Shown: piece after piece, positions 51,308 through 60,445 of the stretch
How positions within the stretch are numbered: the stretch's first letter is position 1
How the letters are laid out: every line of letters begins with the position of its first letter
NCBI GenBank assembly: GCA_012513605.1
Contig: JAAZBV010000134.1
Span: forward strand, 40,001 to 104,000
From: Desulfatiglans sp.
GTDB taxonomy: Bacteria; Desulfobacterota; DSM-4660; Desulfatiglandales; HGW-15
Reading direction: 5' to 3'
DNA length: 64,000 bases
Made by a program: the position numbers and the translations under genes
Notes under the pieces: generated by a model
Told to the model about the DNA's origin: nothing
Seen by the model: the letters and a program-made list of their open reading frames with translations, nothing else
The model's database searches: none

Positions 51308-52183
51308 TTATTCCTTCTGAAAAATAAGTTTTCTGGCTTCGGATTTTGAGGCATCAAGGTAAAGCATGGTATTTCTTAACTGCCTTTTTCTATCAAGCAA
51401 TATCTTTATTGTCTCCATTACCTGGTAAGAGGCTATTATTGCAGGTGTTACAGCTGGTACCCCCAGTTTTAAGGCCGGATTCTTTTCAGGAGGTATTGCT
51501 CCCCTGTCTTTATCATAGATATTTCTAATACCAGCATCATCCGGGAAGATTGTCATGACCTGGCCAATAAACCCTGCTACCGCCCCGTGAACAAGGGGTA
51601 TTCCTATCTTTTTAGCGGTAGTCTCAAGTATAAATCGGTCAGGGATATTGTCCAGCGCATCAACAATAACCTGTGAACTAAAAAATATCTCCTTTGCATT
51701 ATTCTTAGTGAGCCGCTCGTTATATGCTGTAACATTAACAGCAGGGTTTATTTTTGCAACCGCTTCCTTTGCTACCAGTGCCTTTGGTCTGCAAAGGGAG
51801 TCCGTGCTGCTTAATGCCTGCCGGTTCAGGTTTGTTTCATCAAAATTATCGCCATCAACAATTATCATGTTGCCGATTCCGAGCCTTGCAAGCAGCAGTA
51901 TAATCTGGCCACCCAACCCCCCTGCGCCAATTATGCACACCCCTGACCGTGCAAGGGTAAGCTGATCATTTAAGGTGATAGAGTCCAGGTTTCTTATATA
52001 TCGATATGGCAGGATTTCCATTTTAAGTGCGGTAAGATAAACCTCATAAAGGCTCATATTATGCCTTTGGGCAATACCCTGCGCTTTTTCTTCCCTGATA
52101 ACGCGCCTGTCCCTGCCTGCCTGATCAGGAAGGATTTCAACCTGTCCGGTTATATCCTTTATTAATATTATTTTTGCTGGCAT
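51308..52183 (-). CDS. HesA/MoeB/ThiF family sulfur-carrier activating enzyme
   Basis: 291-residue E1-like protein. The Rossmann ATP site GAGGLGGQIILLLARLGIG, then VDGDNFDETNLNRQ (Asp and Arg for adenylation) and KAEVA-type helices are clear, and VVDALDN is replaced by VIVDALDNIPDR. The N-terminal 60 residues form a ubiquitin-like or ligand region. The zinc-binding CxxC pairs of MoeB and the thioester Cys are not evident, so it may adenylate only. It probably activates a MoaD/ThiS-like carrier (one is at 30622), or serves selenium or sulfur transfer given its neighbours yedF and LysR. Confidence 0.88.
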   Translation of the reverse strand: MPAKIILIKDITGQVEILPDQAGRDRRVIREEKAQGIAQRHNMSLYEVYLTALKMEILPYRYIRNLDSITLNDQLTLARSGVCIIGAGGLGGQIILLLARLGIGNMIIVDGDNFDETNLNRQALSSTDSLCRPKALVAKEAVAKINPAVNVTAYNERLTKNNAKEIFFSSQVIVDALDNIPDRFILETTAKKIGIPLVHGAVAGFIGQVMTIFPDDAGIRNIYDKDRGAIPPEKNPALKLGVPAVTPAIIASYQVMETIKILLDRKRQLRNTMLYLDASKSEARKLIFQKE

Positions 52184-52208
52184 TAATTGATCTCAGAAAA
52201 CCTGTAAA

Positions 52209-53117
52209 TCAAACCTTTACAAGAAAATCGATCATTGCCTTGCAAAGGGGCGATGCCACCCTTCTTTTATCCCTTATAAGGTAGAATGGCCTTGTCATAG
52301 GAGGCATATCCTTTATCTTTACAGTCTTTAAAATCCCTGCCTTCACCTCTGTTTCTATTGCCTGTGAAGATAATATGGAGACGCCAAAATTAGCCTTGAT
52401 CACCTCTTTTATGGCCGTGGATGTCCCCAGCCTTGCAACAACATTGAGCCCATCAACACCTTTATGCAGGCAGGTCTTAAGATATTGTTCCATAATCTTT
52501 AATGTGCCTGAGCCTTTCTCACGTAAGATAAATGGCTCCTGGCTCAGTTCATCGGGAGTTATGGTTTTTTTTGCTGCCCATCTGTGGTTTTTATTGATCA
52601 CAAGCACAAGCTCATCGTTCAGGATTTTCTGGCCTTCAATATCCTTATTGAAATCGTCTGCCCCAACAATACCAAGTTCCAGGTCACCATTTGCTACCAT
52701 CTCTTCGATCTCCCCGGTTCCAGCAACGGTCAGTATCACAGATATAAATGGGTATTGTTCATAAAATCTGCCTATCATGCGGGGGAGTATGTATTCACCG
52801 GGGATGGTGCTCCCGCCAAGGAGTATCTCCCCCTGTTTCAGGCCTAAGAATTTTTCCATCTCAAGTTTTACCGATTTTTTCATATCAAGCATGCGGGTTG
52901 CATGTTTATAAAGCAGTTCCCCCGCCTTTGTCGGCACAATCTGTCTGCCCATTCGGTCAAGAAGCACGGTGCCAACACCTTTTTCAAGGTTTGCAATCCT
53001 CTCACTCACAGATGCCTGTGCAAGAAATACAGCATCAGCGGCCCTTGAAAAACTTTTAAGCTCCACAACCCGACAGAAGATTTCCAGTTGCCTTAAATCA
53101 AAATCTATTTTTAACAT
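52209..53117 (-). CDS. LysR-type regulator, selenium-metabolism-associated type
   Basis: 302 residues: N-terminal winged helix (DLRQLEIFCRVVELKSFSRA, ASVSERIANLEKGVG) and a periplasmic-binding-like effector domain containing GGSTIPGEYILPRMI, the stretch I associate with the LysR subgroup found beside selenium genes. The ligand is unknown. Its neighbours here are HesA-like and yedF on one side and HtrA on the other, all on the minus strand. It may control the selenium genes. Confidence 0.85.
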   Translation of the reverse strand: MLKIDFDLRQLEIFCRVVELKSFSRAADAVFLAQASVSERIANLEKGVGTVLLDRMGRQIVPTKAGELLYKHATRMLDMKKSVKLEMEKFLGLKQGEILLGGSTIPGEYILPRMIGRFYEQYPFISVILTVAGTGEIEEMVANGDLELGIVGADDFNKDIEGQKILNDELVLVINKNHRWAAKKTITPDELSQEPFILREKGSGTLKIMEQYLKTCLHKGVDGLNVVARLGTSTAIKEVIKANFGVSILSSQAIETEVKAGILKTVKIKDMPPMTRPFYLIRDKRRVASPLCKAMIDFLVKV

Positions 53118-53138
53118 CTGTATTTATCTTTCCTGATT

Positions 53139-54302
53139 TCAAATGGATGTCCTGTCCCTTTCAGCAAGCACTATCTCCTGCTTCATTAGGTTCTTTCCCC
53201 TGTAGAATTCAACTGCTATCTTCTGCCCTATCTTTTTCCTGTTGAGGATACTTACCAGTCTCCTGTTATCGGTGATCTTTTCATTATCTATGGAAACAAC
53301 AAGGTCTCCACCAATTACTATCTGCATGCCACCAATGATTGCATACCTGTCCCCGCCACGTAATCCTGCCTGATCTGCGGGGCTGTTCGGAAATACTTTT
53401 TGTACGAGCAGTCCGTAACCAGTTGGAAAACCTAATGCATAGGCGAGCTGATCATCAATAGCGACGCTCTCAATACCGAGCCATGGGCGGGGGACCCGGC
53501 CATTCGTGATTATATTATTTGCTATTTCTTTAGCCCTGTTTATGGGGATCGCAAACCCTATCCCCTGGTTACCACCTGACATGCTGAATATGGCGGTATT
53601 GATACCTATAACCTCGCCATTGGAATTTAATAAAGGCCCGCCTGAGTTGCCAGGGTTGATTGCCGCGTCTGTCTGGATAATCTCATCTATCTCGATCCCG
53701 TCTGCTGTTTCTATTGACCTGCCAAGGGCGCTGATAATCCCGGTTGTAAGGGTGTGAGAAAGGCCGAAGGGGTTTCCGATGGCAATAGCCTTCTGCCCCA
53801 CCTTGGTTTTGTCTGAATCACCAAGAGGCACCACAACATTAATCTTGTCCTGAGCTATTTTTATAACAGCAATATCAGAATATGGGTCGCGGCCTATCAG
53901 CTCGGCAGGCAGTTTTTGACCGTCTGCAAGGGTGACCCTGATTTCTCTGGCCTTTTCTATTACATGGTTATTTGTGAGTATGTAACCACCTTTGTCTATT
54001 ATGAACCCTGATCCCTGCCCCTCCCTTGGGGTGATCTGCCGCCAGAAATTAACGCTCAGGGTAACAGTGGAGATATTCACAACAGCCGGATGGCTCTCTT
54101 CAAACACCCTTATATTTATCTCTTCATCATTTGATAAGATAATCGGACGGTTTTCAGAGCTCTTATCCTTCCCTTTTAAATCAAGGGTTTCATCAGCCGG
54201 TCTTATACCTGCATATGATATGAGGTCATCTCTTTTTACCCATATAAATATGAAAAGGAGGATTGCAACCAGGATAAGCTGTTTGATTATTCTTTTATCC
54301 AT
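53139..54302 (-). CDS. HtrA/DegQ-like periplasmic serine protease
   Basis: Trypsin-like protease, 387 residues from ATG 54302 (GAGGGG site; the upstream in-frame ATG lacks one). One N-terminal membrane helix (about 5-24) anchors it. The catalytic triad is His in LTNNHVIEKA, Asp in DPYSDIAVIKI and Ser in NPGNSGGPLLN. A single PDZ domain follows (AYALGFPTGYGLLVQKVFPN, DQAGLRGGD). One PDZ domain makes it DegS-like in size, so it may be a stress sensor or a quality-control protease. It lies next to the LysR gene, 22 bases upstream. Confidence 0.93.
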   Translation of the reverse strand: MDKRIIKQLILVAILLFIFIWVKRDDLISYAGIRPADETLDLKGKDKSSENRPIILSNDEEINIRVFEESHPAVVNISTVTLSVNFWRQITPREGQGSGFIIDKGGYILTNNHVIEKAREIRVTLADGQKLPAELIGRDPYSDIAVIKIAQDKINVVVPLGDSDKTKVGQKAIAIGNPFGLSHTLTTGIISALGRSIETADGIEIDEIIQTDAAINPGNSGGPLLNSNGEVIGINTAIFSMSGGNQGIGFAIPINRAKEIANNIITNGRVPRPWLGIESVAIDDQLAYALGFPTGYGLLVQKVFPNSPADQAGLRGGDRYAIIGGMQIVIGGDLVVSIDNEKITDNRRLVSILNRKKIGQKIAVEFYRGKNLMKQEIVLAERDRTSI

Positions 54303-54435
54303 ATATAACCCCTCTAATGACAAATATTGTTTAAAACTGCTTCAATGTAAATTCTCTCTCTTTTTAAGTCAAGTAAACTGCAGGATCAAATTGTCTGAAT
54401 TATTCACCATTCCCCCTGGAAAGGTATGAATGACA

Positions 54436-54464
54436 TTGACATATTTGATATGCTGTTTTATGGA
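54436..54464 (+). promoter_or_regulatory. sigma-70-type promoter for the TolC-family gene
   Basis: TTGACA (54436-54441), 17-base spacer, TATGGA (54459-54464). The -10 is imperfect. The start codon is 88 bases on. Confidence 0.4.
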
Positions 54465-54551
54465 ATTACATTTATTCCATTCATATGATTAATTATAAAG
54501 GTAACTCTGGATATAAATATATTACAGATAAAGAGTGTACGGGGGCAGATA

Positions 54552-55904
54552 ATGTCAGGATATATAAAGAAATTACTAATGATCGCACTATTCATAGCAT
54601 TTACATATGGTTTTACTGTTGCTGCGGTTTCAGCAGATGATACGAACTCAGAGGTTTTTACCCTTGAGAAGAGTGTGAAAGAGGCCATAGACAAAAACTG
54701 GGGGGTAAAAATAAAGGAGCAGGCAATAGAAGAGGCGCAGTATGGCAAGAAAAAGGCAAGGGCAGACCTGTTGCCAAGGTTCAGCACCACATACAGTTAC
54801 AGGAGGGAAGGGGAGGTAAATACATGGGACATGCAGTCCCCGGATGATCCTAATGCTACTATCAGTGTTCCGCTTGGTACAAAAAACAATTACCAGTGGC
54901 AGGGGACAATAACCCAGCCCATTTTCACAGGGTTTGCACTTACAAGCGCGTATGAACTATCCAGACTCGGGATAGACCTGGGCAATATGGAGCTTGATAT
55001 AGAAAAGCTGGATATTGCCCTTAATGCCAAAGAGGCATATTTCAATATCCTGAAGGCGGATAAGGCGGTTCTGGTCGCTCAAAGCGCAGTGGAGTCGCTC
55101 GAGGAGCATCTGAAGGTCGCACAGAATTTTTATGATGTGGGGATGATCCCGGTTAATGATCTTTTAAAGGCAGAGGTGGAGCTGGCCAATTCCGAGCAGA
55201 ACCTGATAAAGGCACAGAACGGCGCAAAACTGGCAAGGGCCTCTTTTAATATTGTTCTTTCAAGACCGATTAACACCCCTGTTGAGGTGCTGGACATCAA
55301 GGACTATACCATTGAGCCAATTGATTTTGACAGGTTTTATGATCAGGCCCTTCAAAAACGACCGGAGATAAGGTCTGTTGAGATTAATGATCAGCAGATA
55401 GACCAGCAGATAAGGCTCGCTAAAAGCAAATATTACCCCGAGGTCTCACTCACATATAACTATACAAAATCAGGAGATTCACCATCTGTGAGCGGGTCAT
55501 CTGCACTGCTTGATTCGAGCGGGTGGCAGGCAATGGCCAATCTGTCATGGAATATCTGGAACTGGGGCAGTGATCACTACTCGGTGCGACAGAAAGAGCT
55601 GAATAAAGAGCAGCTTATTAATACAAGAAGGTCAATTGAAGACGGGATAAAGCTTGAGATAAAAATTGCAGTTTTGAATCTTGAGGAGACAGAAAAAAGG
55701 ATACCATCTGCAAAAAAGGCAGTTGAACAGGGAGAGGAAAACCTGAGGGTAAGTAATGAGCGGTATAAGGCGCAGGTTACAACCTCAACCGAGGTACTTG
55801 ATGCCCAGACCCTTTTAACACAGGCAAGGGTGAATTATTACAGCGCCCTGTATGATCATTCCCTGGCAAAGGCGGCCCTGTTAAGGGCGCTGGGGGAGTA
55901 TTAA
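54552..55904 (+). CDS. TolC-family outer-membrane efflux protein
   Basis: 450 residues, trimeric outer-membrane channel of type I secretion or RND efflux. Signal peptide ends near AAVSADD. Two homologous OEP repeats: the helices LDIALNAKEAYFNILKADKAV and DVGMIPVNDLLKAEVELANSE in the first half, IKLEIKIAVLNLEETEKRIP and KAQVTTSTEVLDAQTLLTQA in the second, are the usual coiled-coil periplasmic tunnel. No inner-membrane pump or adaptor gene lies adjacent, so substrate is unknown. The next gene is the repeat, then ftsE. Confidence 0.93.
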   Translation: MSGYIKKLLMIALFIAFTYGFTVAAVSADDTNSEVFTLEKSVKEAIDKNWGVKIKEQAIEEAQYGKKKARADLLPRFSTTYSYRREGEVNTWDMQSPDDPNATISVPLGTKNNYQWQGTITQPIFTGFALTSAYELSRLGIDLGNMELDIEKLDIALNAKEAYFNILKADKAVLVAQSAVESLEEHLKVAQNFYDVGMIPVNDLLKAEVELANSEQNLIKAQNGAKLARASFNIVLSRPINTPVEVLDIKDYTIEPIDFDRFYDQALQKRPEIRSVEINDQQIDQQIRLAKSKYYPEVSLTYNYTKSGDSPSVSGSSALLDSSGWQAMANLSWNIWNWGSDHYSVRQKELNKEQLINTRRSIEDGIKLEIKIAVLNLEETEKRIPSAKKAVEQGEENLRVSNERYKAQVTTSTEVLDAQTLLTQARVNYYSALYDHSLAKAALLRALGEY

Positions 55905-55974
55905 GGTCGGTATAGTTGGCATTGTTGGTTGTTTAAACTGAGTTGCCTGTGGAGGCTAAGAGGTGGGATAATCT

Positions 55975-56058
55975 GGTGCAGGGCACAAGGCTCAGAGCGC
56001 AGGGGAAAAAATATGAAAGCCTTTTCCTTGTGCCTTGAGCCCTGTGCCTTGCGCCGGG
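55975..56058. repeat. inverted CAAGGC-type low-complexity repeat
   Basis: GGGCACAAGGCTCAGAGCGC and, in reverse, CCTTGTGCCTTGAGCCCTGT and GCCTTGCGCC around an A-rich centre form an imperfect stem. No gene lies between tolC and ftsE, so this is a likely transcript end for tolC. Confidence 0.6.
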
Positions 56059-56132
56059 TTGTGTAAGTAAAATTCATATTAATAGCTGTTACATTATTAT
56101 CTGTGATAGATCTTTGTAAGGTACGATCTCCC

Positions 56133-56792
56133 ATGATCCAGATATTCAGAGTTACAAAAAGTTATGGTGTCAGCAAGGCTATAGATGATGTCAGCCTTCA
56201 TATACACAGGGGCGAATTTGTCTTTGTTACTGGCCCGAGCGGTGCGGGCAAGACCACTCTGCTTAGGCTCATATTTGGTGCTGATACCCCGACATCGGGT
56301 CAGATACTTATAAATAATATCAATCTTATAAGAATTAAAAGAAAGAACCTGGATCTGTTACGAAGAAAGATTGGCTTTGTATTTCAGGACTTTAAGCTCC
56401 TGAACAGCAAGACTGTGTATCAGAATGTGGCCCTTGCCCTTGAGGTAAGTGAGGAGAGGCCCGCAGTTATTAGAAAGAAGGTGCATCAGGCGCTCAAGGC
56501 TGTAGGGCTTGAAAAGAAGGAAAAGGCATTTCCCCTTCAGCTGTCAGGCGGTGAGCAGCAGAGAGTTGCAATTGCACGGGCCATTATTAATAATCCACTG
56601 ATCCTCGTGGCTGATGAGCCCACTGGCAACCTTGACCCTGATATTACAAAGGATATTATGCTCCTTTTCAGAACTATTAATATGAACGGCACTACTGTAG
56701 TTATTGCCACACACTCACGGGAACTGCTGGAAAATACAGAGCAGAGGATAATCATACTTAAAGGCGGACAGATTATTAAAGAGATCAATTAG
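56133..56792 (+). CDS. ftsE: cell-division ABC ATPase FtsE
   Basis: ATPase of the FtsEX complex, which transmits the division signal to murein hydrolases. 219 residues from ATG 56133: Walker A GPSGAGKT, Q-loop FVFQDFKLL, signature LSGGEQQRVAIAR, Walker B LILVADEPTGNLD and the H-loop ATHS. All motifs intact. The stop directly adjoins the ftsX start. Confidence 0.95.
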   Translation: MIQIFRVTKSYGVSKAIDDVSLHIHRGEFVFVTGPSGAGKTTLLRLIFGADTPTSGQILINNINLIRIKRKNLDLLRRKIGFVFQDFKLLNSKTVYQNVALALEVSEERPAVIRKKVHQALKAVGLEKKEKAFPLQLSGGEQQRVAIARAIINNPLILVADEPTGNLDPDITKDIMLLFRTINMNGTTVVIATHSRELLENTEQRIIILKGGQIIKEIN

Positions 56793-57686
56793 ATGATTAT
56801 AAGAAGAAGCATATATTTTTTAAGAACAGCGCTTTCCAATATCATGTATAACCGGCTTGTTCATATGATCAGCATCGGGACAATAACCATCTCCATGCTC
56901 CTCCTCGGCTTTTTTCTGCTCTTGTCTGTGAATATCAAAAACTGGCTGGGCGACTGGGGGGAGGCCCTTTCAATGTCTGTCTATATTGAAAATGAGATTG
57001 ATGAAGCGGGCAGGGTAAAGATCGAGTCTGCAATAAAAGGGTTGAAAGGGTCAGAAATAAAGGAGTTCATCACAAAAGAGCAGGCTATGGCCAGCCTGAA
57101 GGACCATCTTGGAGATCAGGCCGGTCTCCTTGAAGGTCTGAAGATAAATCCCTTACCAGGGTCATATGAGGTAATCTTTCATGAAACAGAGGATTACAGG
57201 GTGGACCCAGAAAAGATAAAGATAGACCTTGAACAGATAAATGGTGTTGATGAGGTGCAGTACAACAAACAGTGGATAGAGCGTTTTCAGGGGGTAATGG
57301 ACATGCTCAGGGTAATAGGCATGATAACAGGGGGATTCCTTTGCACTGCTGTACTGTTTATTACCACCAATACCATAAAACTAACCATATACTCACGGCA
57401 TGATGAGATTGAGATATATAAGCTGGTGGGAGCTACTGACTGGTTTGTCAGGGTTCCGTACCTGATTGAAGGCACTATACAGGGATTACTCGGGGGCATT
57501 TTTTCATATGGGATACTTCTAGGTATCTATTCACTGTTTTCATTAAAGACCATTCAGGTATTCGGGCTTCCCCTGATTGATTTTCAATTTTTACCACTTA
57601 CGTATTCAATAGCTGTTATTGGCCTCAGTTTGATTCTGGGCTTTATTGGCGGTTTGGTGGCCATAGGCAGGTTTTTCAGGGAATGA
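56793..57686 (+). CDS. ftsX: cell-division permease FtsX
   Basis: Inner-membrane partner of FtsE, 297 residues. One N-terminal helix (about 25-46), a periplasmic loop (47-170) with VYIENEIDEAGRVKIESAIK, PLPGSYEVIF and VEYNKQW-like DEVQYNKQW, then three helices at the C-terminus (about 172-193, 220-245, 268-290). Fourfold membrane topology is the FtsX type. The loop should bind the EnvC-like protein encoded next. The ATG begins directly after the ftsE stop. Confidence 0.94.
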   Translation: MIIRRSIYFLRTALSNIMYNRLVHMISIGTITISMLLLGFFLLLSVNIKNWLGDWGEALSMSVYIENEIDEAGRVKIESAIKGLKGSEIKEFITKEQAMASLKDHLGDQAGLLEGLKINPLPGSYEVIFHETEDYRVDPEKIKIDLEQINGVDEVQYNKQWIERFQGVMDMLRVIGMITGGFLCTAVLFITTNTIKLTIYSRHDEIEIYKLVGATDWFVRVPYLIEGTIQGLLGGIFSYGILLGIYSLFSLKTIQVFGLPLIDFQFLPLTYSIAVIGLSLILGFIGGLVAIGRFFRE

Positions 57687-57738
57687 GCATTATATCTTTG
57701 CAAATGTCAGTATGTTTACCATCTTACCGGTAATACAA

Positions 57739-58899
57739 ATGTCTTTATTATGTAAAAAAAATTTATCAATTGCCCTGATTTTAATTATTTATTTCCTTCC
57801 GTTTACTGCTGCCGGTAAGTTGACCGAGGCTGAAATCAAAAAAAAACAGATAGAGCAGATAGAAAATGACCTTAAATTGGAAAAGGAAAAATATCTTAAA
57901 TATGATGTGAAGGAAAAGGATATTCTTGAGGAGCTTACCAATATTGAAACGGAGATCAGTGAAAAAAAGAAAAGACTTGGCGAACTGGAATCTGAAATAA
58001 GCACCAAAAAAAAAGAACTCAGCAGGCAGCAGAAAATCCTGAATGAAATCCAAGGGGAATTAAATATTTCTGAAGAGGTGCTTGCACAGAGGATGGTCGC
58101 CTTTTATAAGAATGCAAAAAGGGGCTATCTAAGGGTTTTGCTATCAACTGATGACCTCAATGTTTTGAATCATATTATGAAGTACCTCAGGGTTATAATG
58201 CATGAAGATCGAAAGATTATGAATACCCTTGCCCTCCGTAAAGCCGAATACAGCCACCAGTTAGTTGAAATTAAGAGACAGATTGCAGCTGTTTCAGGTC
58301 TTGAAGAGGCTGAAAGTCAAAACCTGAATGAATTGAGGCAGGTACTTGAAAAGGAGGTGCTTCTTCTTGCCAGGATACACAGCGAAAAGGAATTTTACGG
58401 GGTAGCTGTTAATGAGCTGCAATCAGCCGCTGACAGCATGAAGGAGACAATTGCAAACCTTGAGAACATCTCAAAGAGAGAGAAAATCAGGCTGCCATCT
58501 GATTTTGGAAGATCAAAGGGGAAGTTGCCCCTCCCGCTCAAGGGGAAGATATTGAAGAATATTAAAAAAACAGGGGAAAGGGCGATTGAAAATACTAAAG
58601 GCATATACATTGATGCGCCCTCAGGCTCCCAGGTAATGGCCGTATTTCCAGGCAGGATTGACTATTCGGGGGTCTTAAAGGGGTATGGACAGGTTATAGT
58701 TATCAATCACGGAGATAGGTATTTCACAATTTCAGCATATCTTCATGAACTTGATAAAAACAAGGGAGACATGGTTTCGGTTGGCGATGTAATAGGGTAT
58801 GTGGGCGAGGCAGGGCTTTCAACCGGGCCGGCATTATACTTTGAAATCCGAAAAGGGGATGAAAACCTGAATCCTCTAAACTGGTTAAAAGTTAATTGA
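57739..58899 (+). CDS. envC: EnvC-like murein hydrolase activator
   Basis: 386 residues from ATG 57739 (ATG 57712 is an alternative): signal peptide, a long coiled coil (about 25-250, rich in KKKR, EKE) and a C-terminal LytM/M23 domain. In the LytM domain the zinc ligands of active peptidases are not kept. The first His is lacking (GRIDYSGVLKGYG) and the terminal HxH reads LYFEIR, as in EnvC. The protein therefore likely activates an amidase under FtsEX control rather than cutting glycan itself. It lies 52 bases after ftsX in the same operon. Confidence 0.92.
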   Translation: MSLLCKKNLSIALILIIYFLPFTAAGKLTEAEIKKKQIEQIENDLKLEKEKYLKYDVKEKDILEELTNIETEISEKKKRLGELESEISTKKKELSRQQKILNEIQGELNISEEVLAQRMVAFYKNAKRGYLRVLLSTDDLNVLNHIMKYLRVIMHEDRKIMNTLALRKAEYSHQLVEIKRQIAAVSGLEEAESQNLNELRQVLEKEVLLLARIHSEKEFYGVAVNELQSAADSMKETIANLENISKREKIRLPSDFGRSKGKLPLPLKGKILKNIKKTGERAIENTKGIYIDAPSGSQVMAVFPGRIDYSGVLKGYGQVIVINHGDRYFTISAYLHELDKNKGDMVSVGDVIGYVGEAGLSTGPALYFEIRKGDENLNPLNWLKVN

Positions 58900-58960
58900 C
58901 CTTTTTAAATTTTGTGGGGTAGAATATTTTCTTTTAATCTGATCCTGACAGGAGTTAATT

Positions 58961-60427
58961 ATGCGTTTTCTCATGAAAAGACTGATCACAGGCCTATTTA
59001 CCATTTTACTTGTTCTGGTAGCTGTACTTTTAGCAAATGGCTACAGTGGTGATGCTAAGGACAACAAAGATGCAGACGATGTTTACAGAAATATAGAGCT
59101 TTTCACCGAGGTGCTGCGTCAGGTGGAGGAAAATTATGTTGAGCCTCAGGAAACGAAAAAGCTTATAGAAGGGGCTATAAAAGGAATGCTGCAGAGCCTT
59201 GACCCCCATTCAACATACATGACAAAGGAAGAACATGACGATCTAAGGGTTGAAACCCAGGGAAGCTTTACAGGTGTGGGGATGCAGATTACCGTAAAGG
59301 ATGATGTCCTGACTGTAATATCACCCATTGAAGATACCCCTGCTTACAAGGCCGGTATCAAGTCAGGGGACAGGATATTAAAGATTGATGATAAAACTAC
59401 AATTGATATGACCTCCACCGAGGCGGTAAAGCTGATAAGAGGGCCAAAAGGCAGCACAGTAAAAATCACCATCAGCCGCAAAGGCGTTGATAAACCCCTT
59501 GTCTTTAACCTCATAAGGGATGTTATTCCTCTTCAGAGCATAAGGAGTTACAGGCTTGATCATGAAATCGGTTATGTTCGCATAAAAAATTTCCAGGGCA
59601 ATACCACAGAGGAGCTCCTAACTGCCCTTGAAAAACTGGAAAAGGAAAAACCGTTAAAGGGGCTTATCCTTGACCTCAGGGATAATCCGGGCGGCCTGCT
59701 CACACAGGCCATAGGGGTTTCTGATGTCTTCCTTGAATCGGGAGCCATTGTAAGCACTAAGGGCAGGATTAAAGAGCAGGATATCATTGAATCTGCCACA
59801 AAAAGCCCCTCAGACAGAAAGTGGCCAATGATTGTTGTTGTCAGCGGAGGAAGCGCCAGTGCATCTGAGATTGTGGCTGGGGCACTGCAGGATAACAAAA
59901 GGGCGTTAATCCTGGGCACAAAGACATTCGGAAAGGGCTCTGTTCAAACCATTGTGCCACTGTCAGACGGCTCAGGCCTCAGGCTGACCAGTGCGCGATA
60001 TTATACCCCGAGCGGCAGATCAATACAGGTAAGCGGGATAGACCCTGATATCGAGCTTGAGTATGCCCCGGTTGAAGAAAAAGAGGAAGATGAAGTGTCT
60101 CTTCTCATGAGAGAAGAGGATCTTGATAATCATATGATAAATGAAAATGAAGATACGCAGGATGCCACTATTGATACAAAAAAGGAATCTGCCCCTGACC
60201 GCCTGAAACAGAAAATAGAAAAATCACCTGGAAAAGGTAAAGAAGAGGAAAAGGGTGAAGGTGTTAAAGAAAAAGACCCGGCTAATGCCAGAGAAGAAAA
60301 GGATGATGATACCCTTTATATGGAACGGCTTGACAGGGATAACCAGATAAGAATGGCAGTGCAGGTGTTGAAATCCTGGGGTGTGATACAACAGATAGAA
60401 TCTGGTGGGCCTTCCGGTAAACCATAG
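58961..60427 (+). CDS. ctpA: carboxyl-terminal processing protease (S41, CtpA)
   Basis: 488 residues. Signal anchor (about 8-28), a PDZ domain (about 95-180, SFTGVGMQITVKDDVLTVIS, AGIKSGDRILKIDD) and the S41 peptidase domain with the catalytic Ser in GGSASASEIVAGAL and Lys in TFGKGSVQTIVPLSDGSGLR. A charged tail of about 100 residues (390-465, Glu/Lys-rich) is longer than in small CtpA. It trims periplasmic substrates. Standing after envC is a common arrangement. A CAGGAG site precedes the ATG. Confidence 0.95.
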   Translation: MRFLMKRLITGLFTILLVLVAVLLANGYSGDAKDNKDADDVYRNIELFTEVLRQVEENYVEPQETKKLIEGAIKGMLQSLDPHSTYMTKEEHDDLRVETQGSFTGVGMQITVKDDVLTVISPIEDTPAYKAGIKSGDRILKIDDKTTIDMTSTEAVKLIRGPKGSTVKITISRKGVDKPLVFNLIRDVIPLQSIRSYRLDHEIGYVRIKNFQGNTTEELLTALEKLEKEKPLKGLILDLRDNPGGLLTQAIGVSDVFLESGAIVSTKGRIKEQDIIESATKSPSDRKWPMIVVVSGGSASASEIVAGALQDNKRALILGTKTFGKGSVQTIVPLSDGSGLRLTSARYYTPSGRSIQVSGIDPDIELEYAPVEEKEEDEVSLLMREEDLDNHMINENEDTQDATIDTKKESAPDRLKQKIEKSPGKGKEEEKGEGVKEKDPANAREEKDDDTLYMERLDRDNQIRMAVQVLKSWGVIQQIESGGPSGKP

Positions 60428-60445
60428 TTAAGTATCTGCCTGAAT

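Noticed and set aside
55901..56134. 77-residue minus-strand open frame overlapping the region before ftsE
   Set aside because: Its codons come from the CAAGGC-type repeat; no ribosome site or domain.
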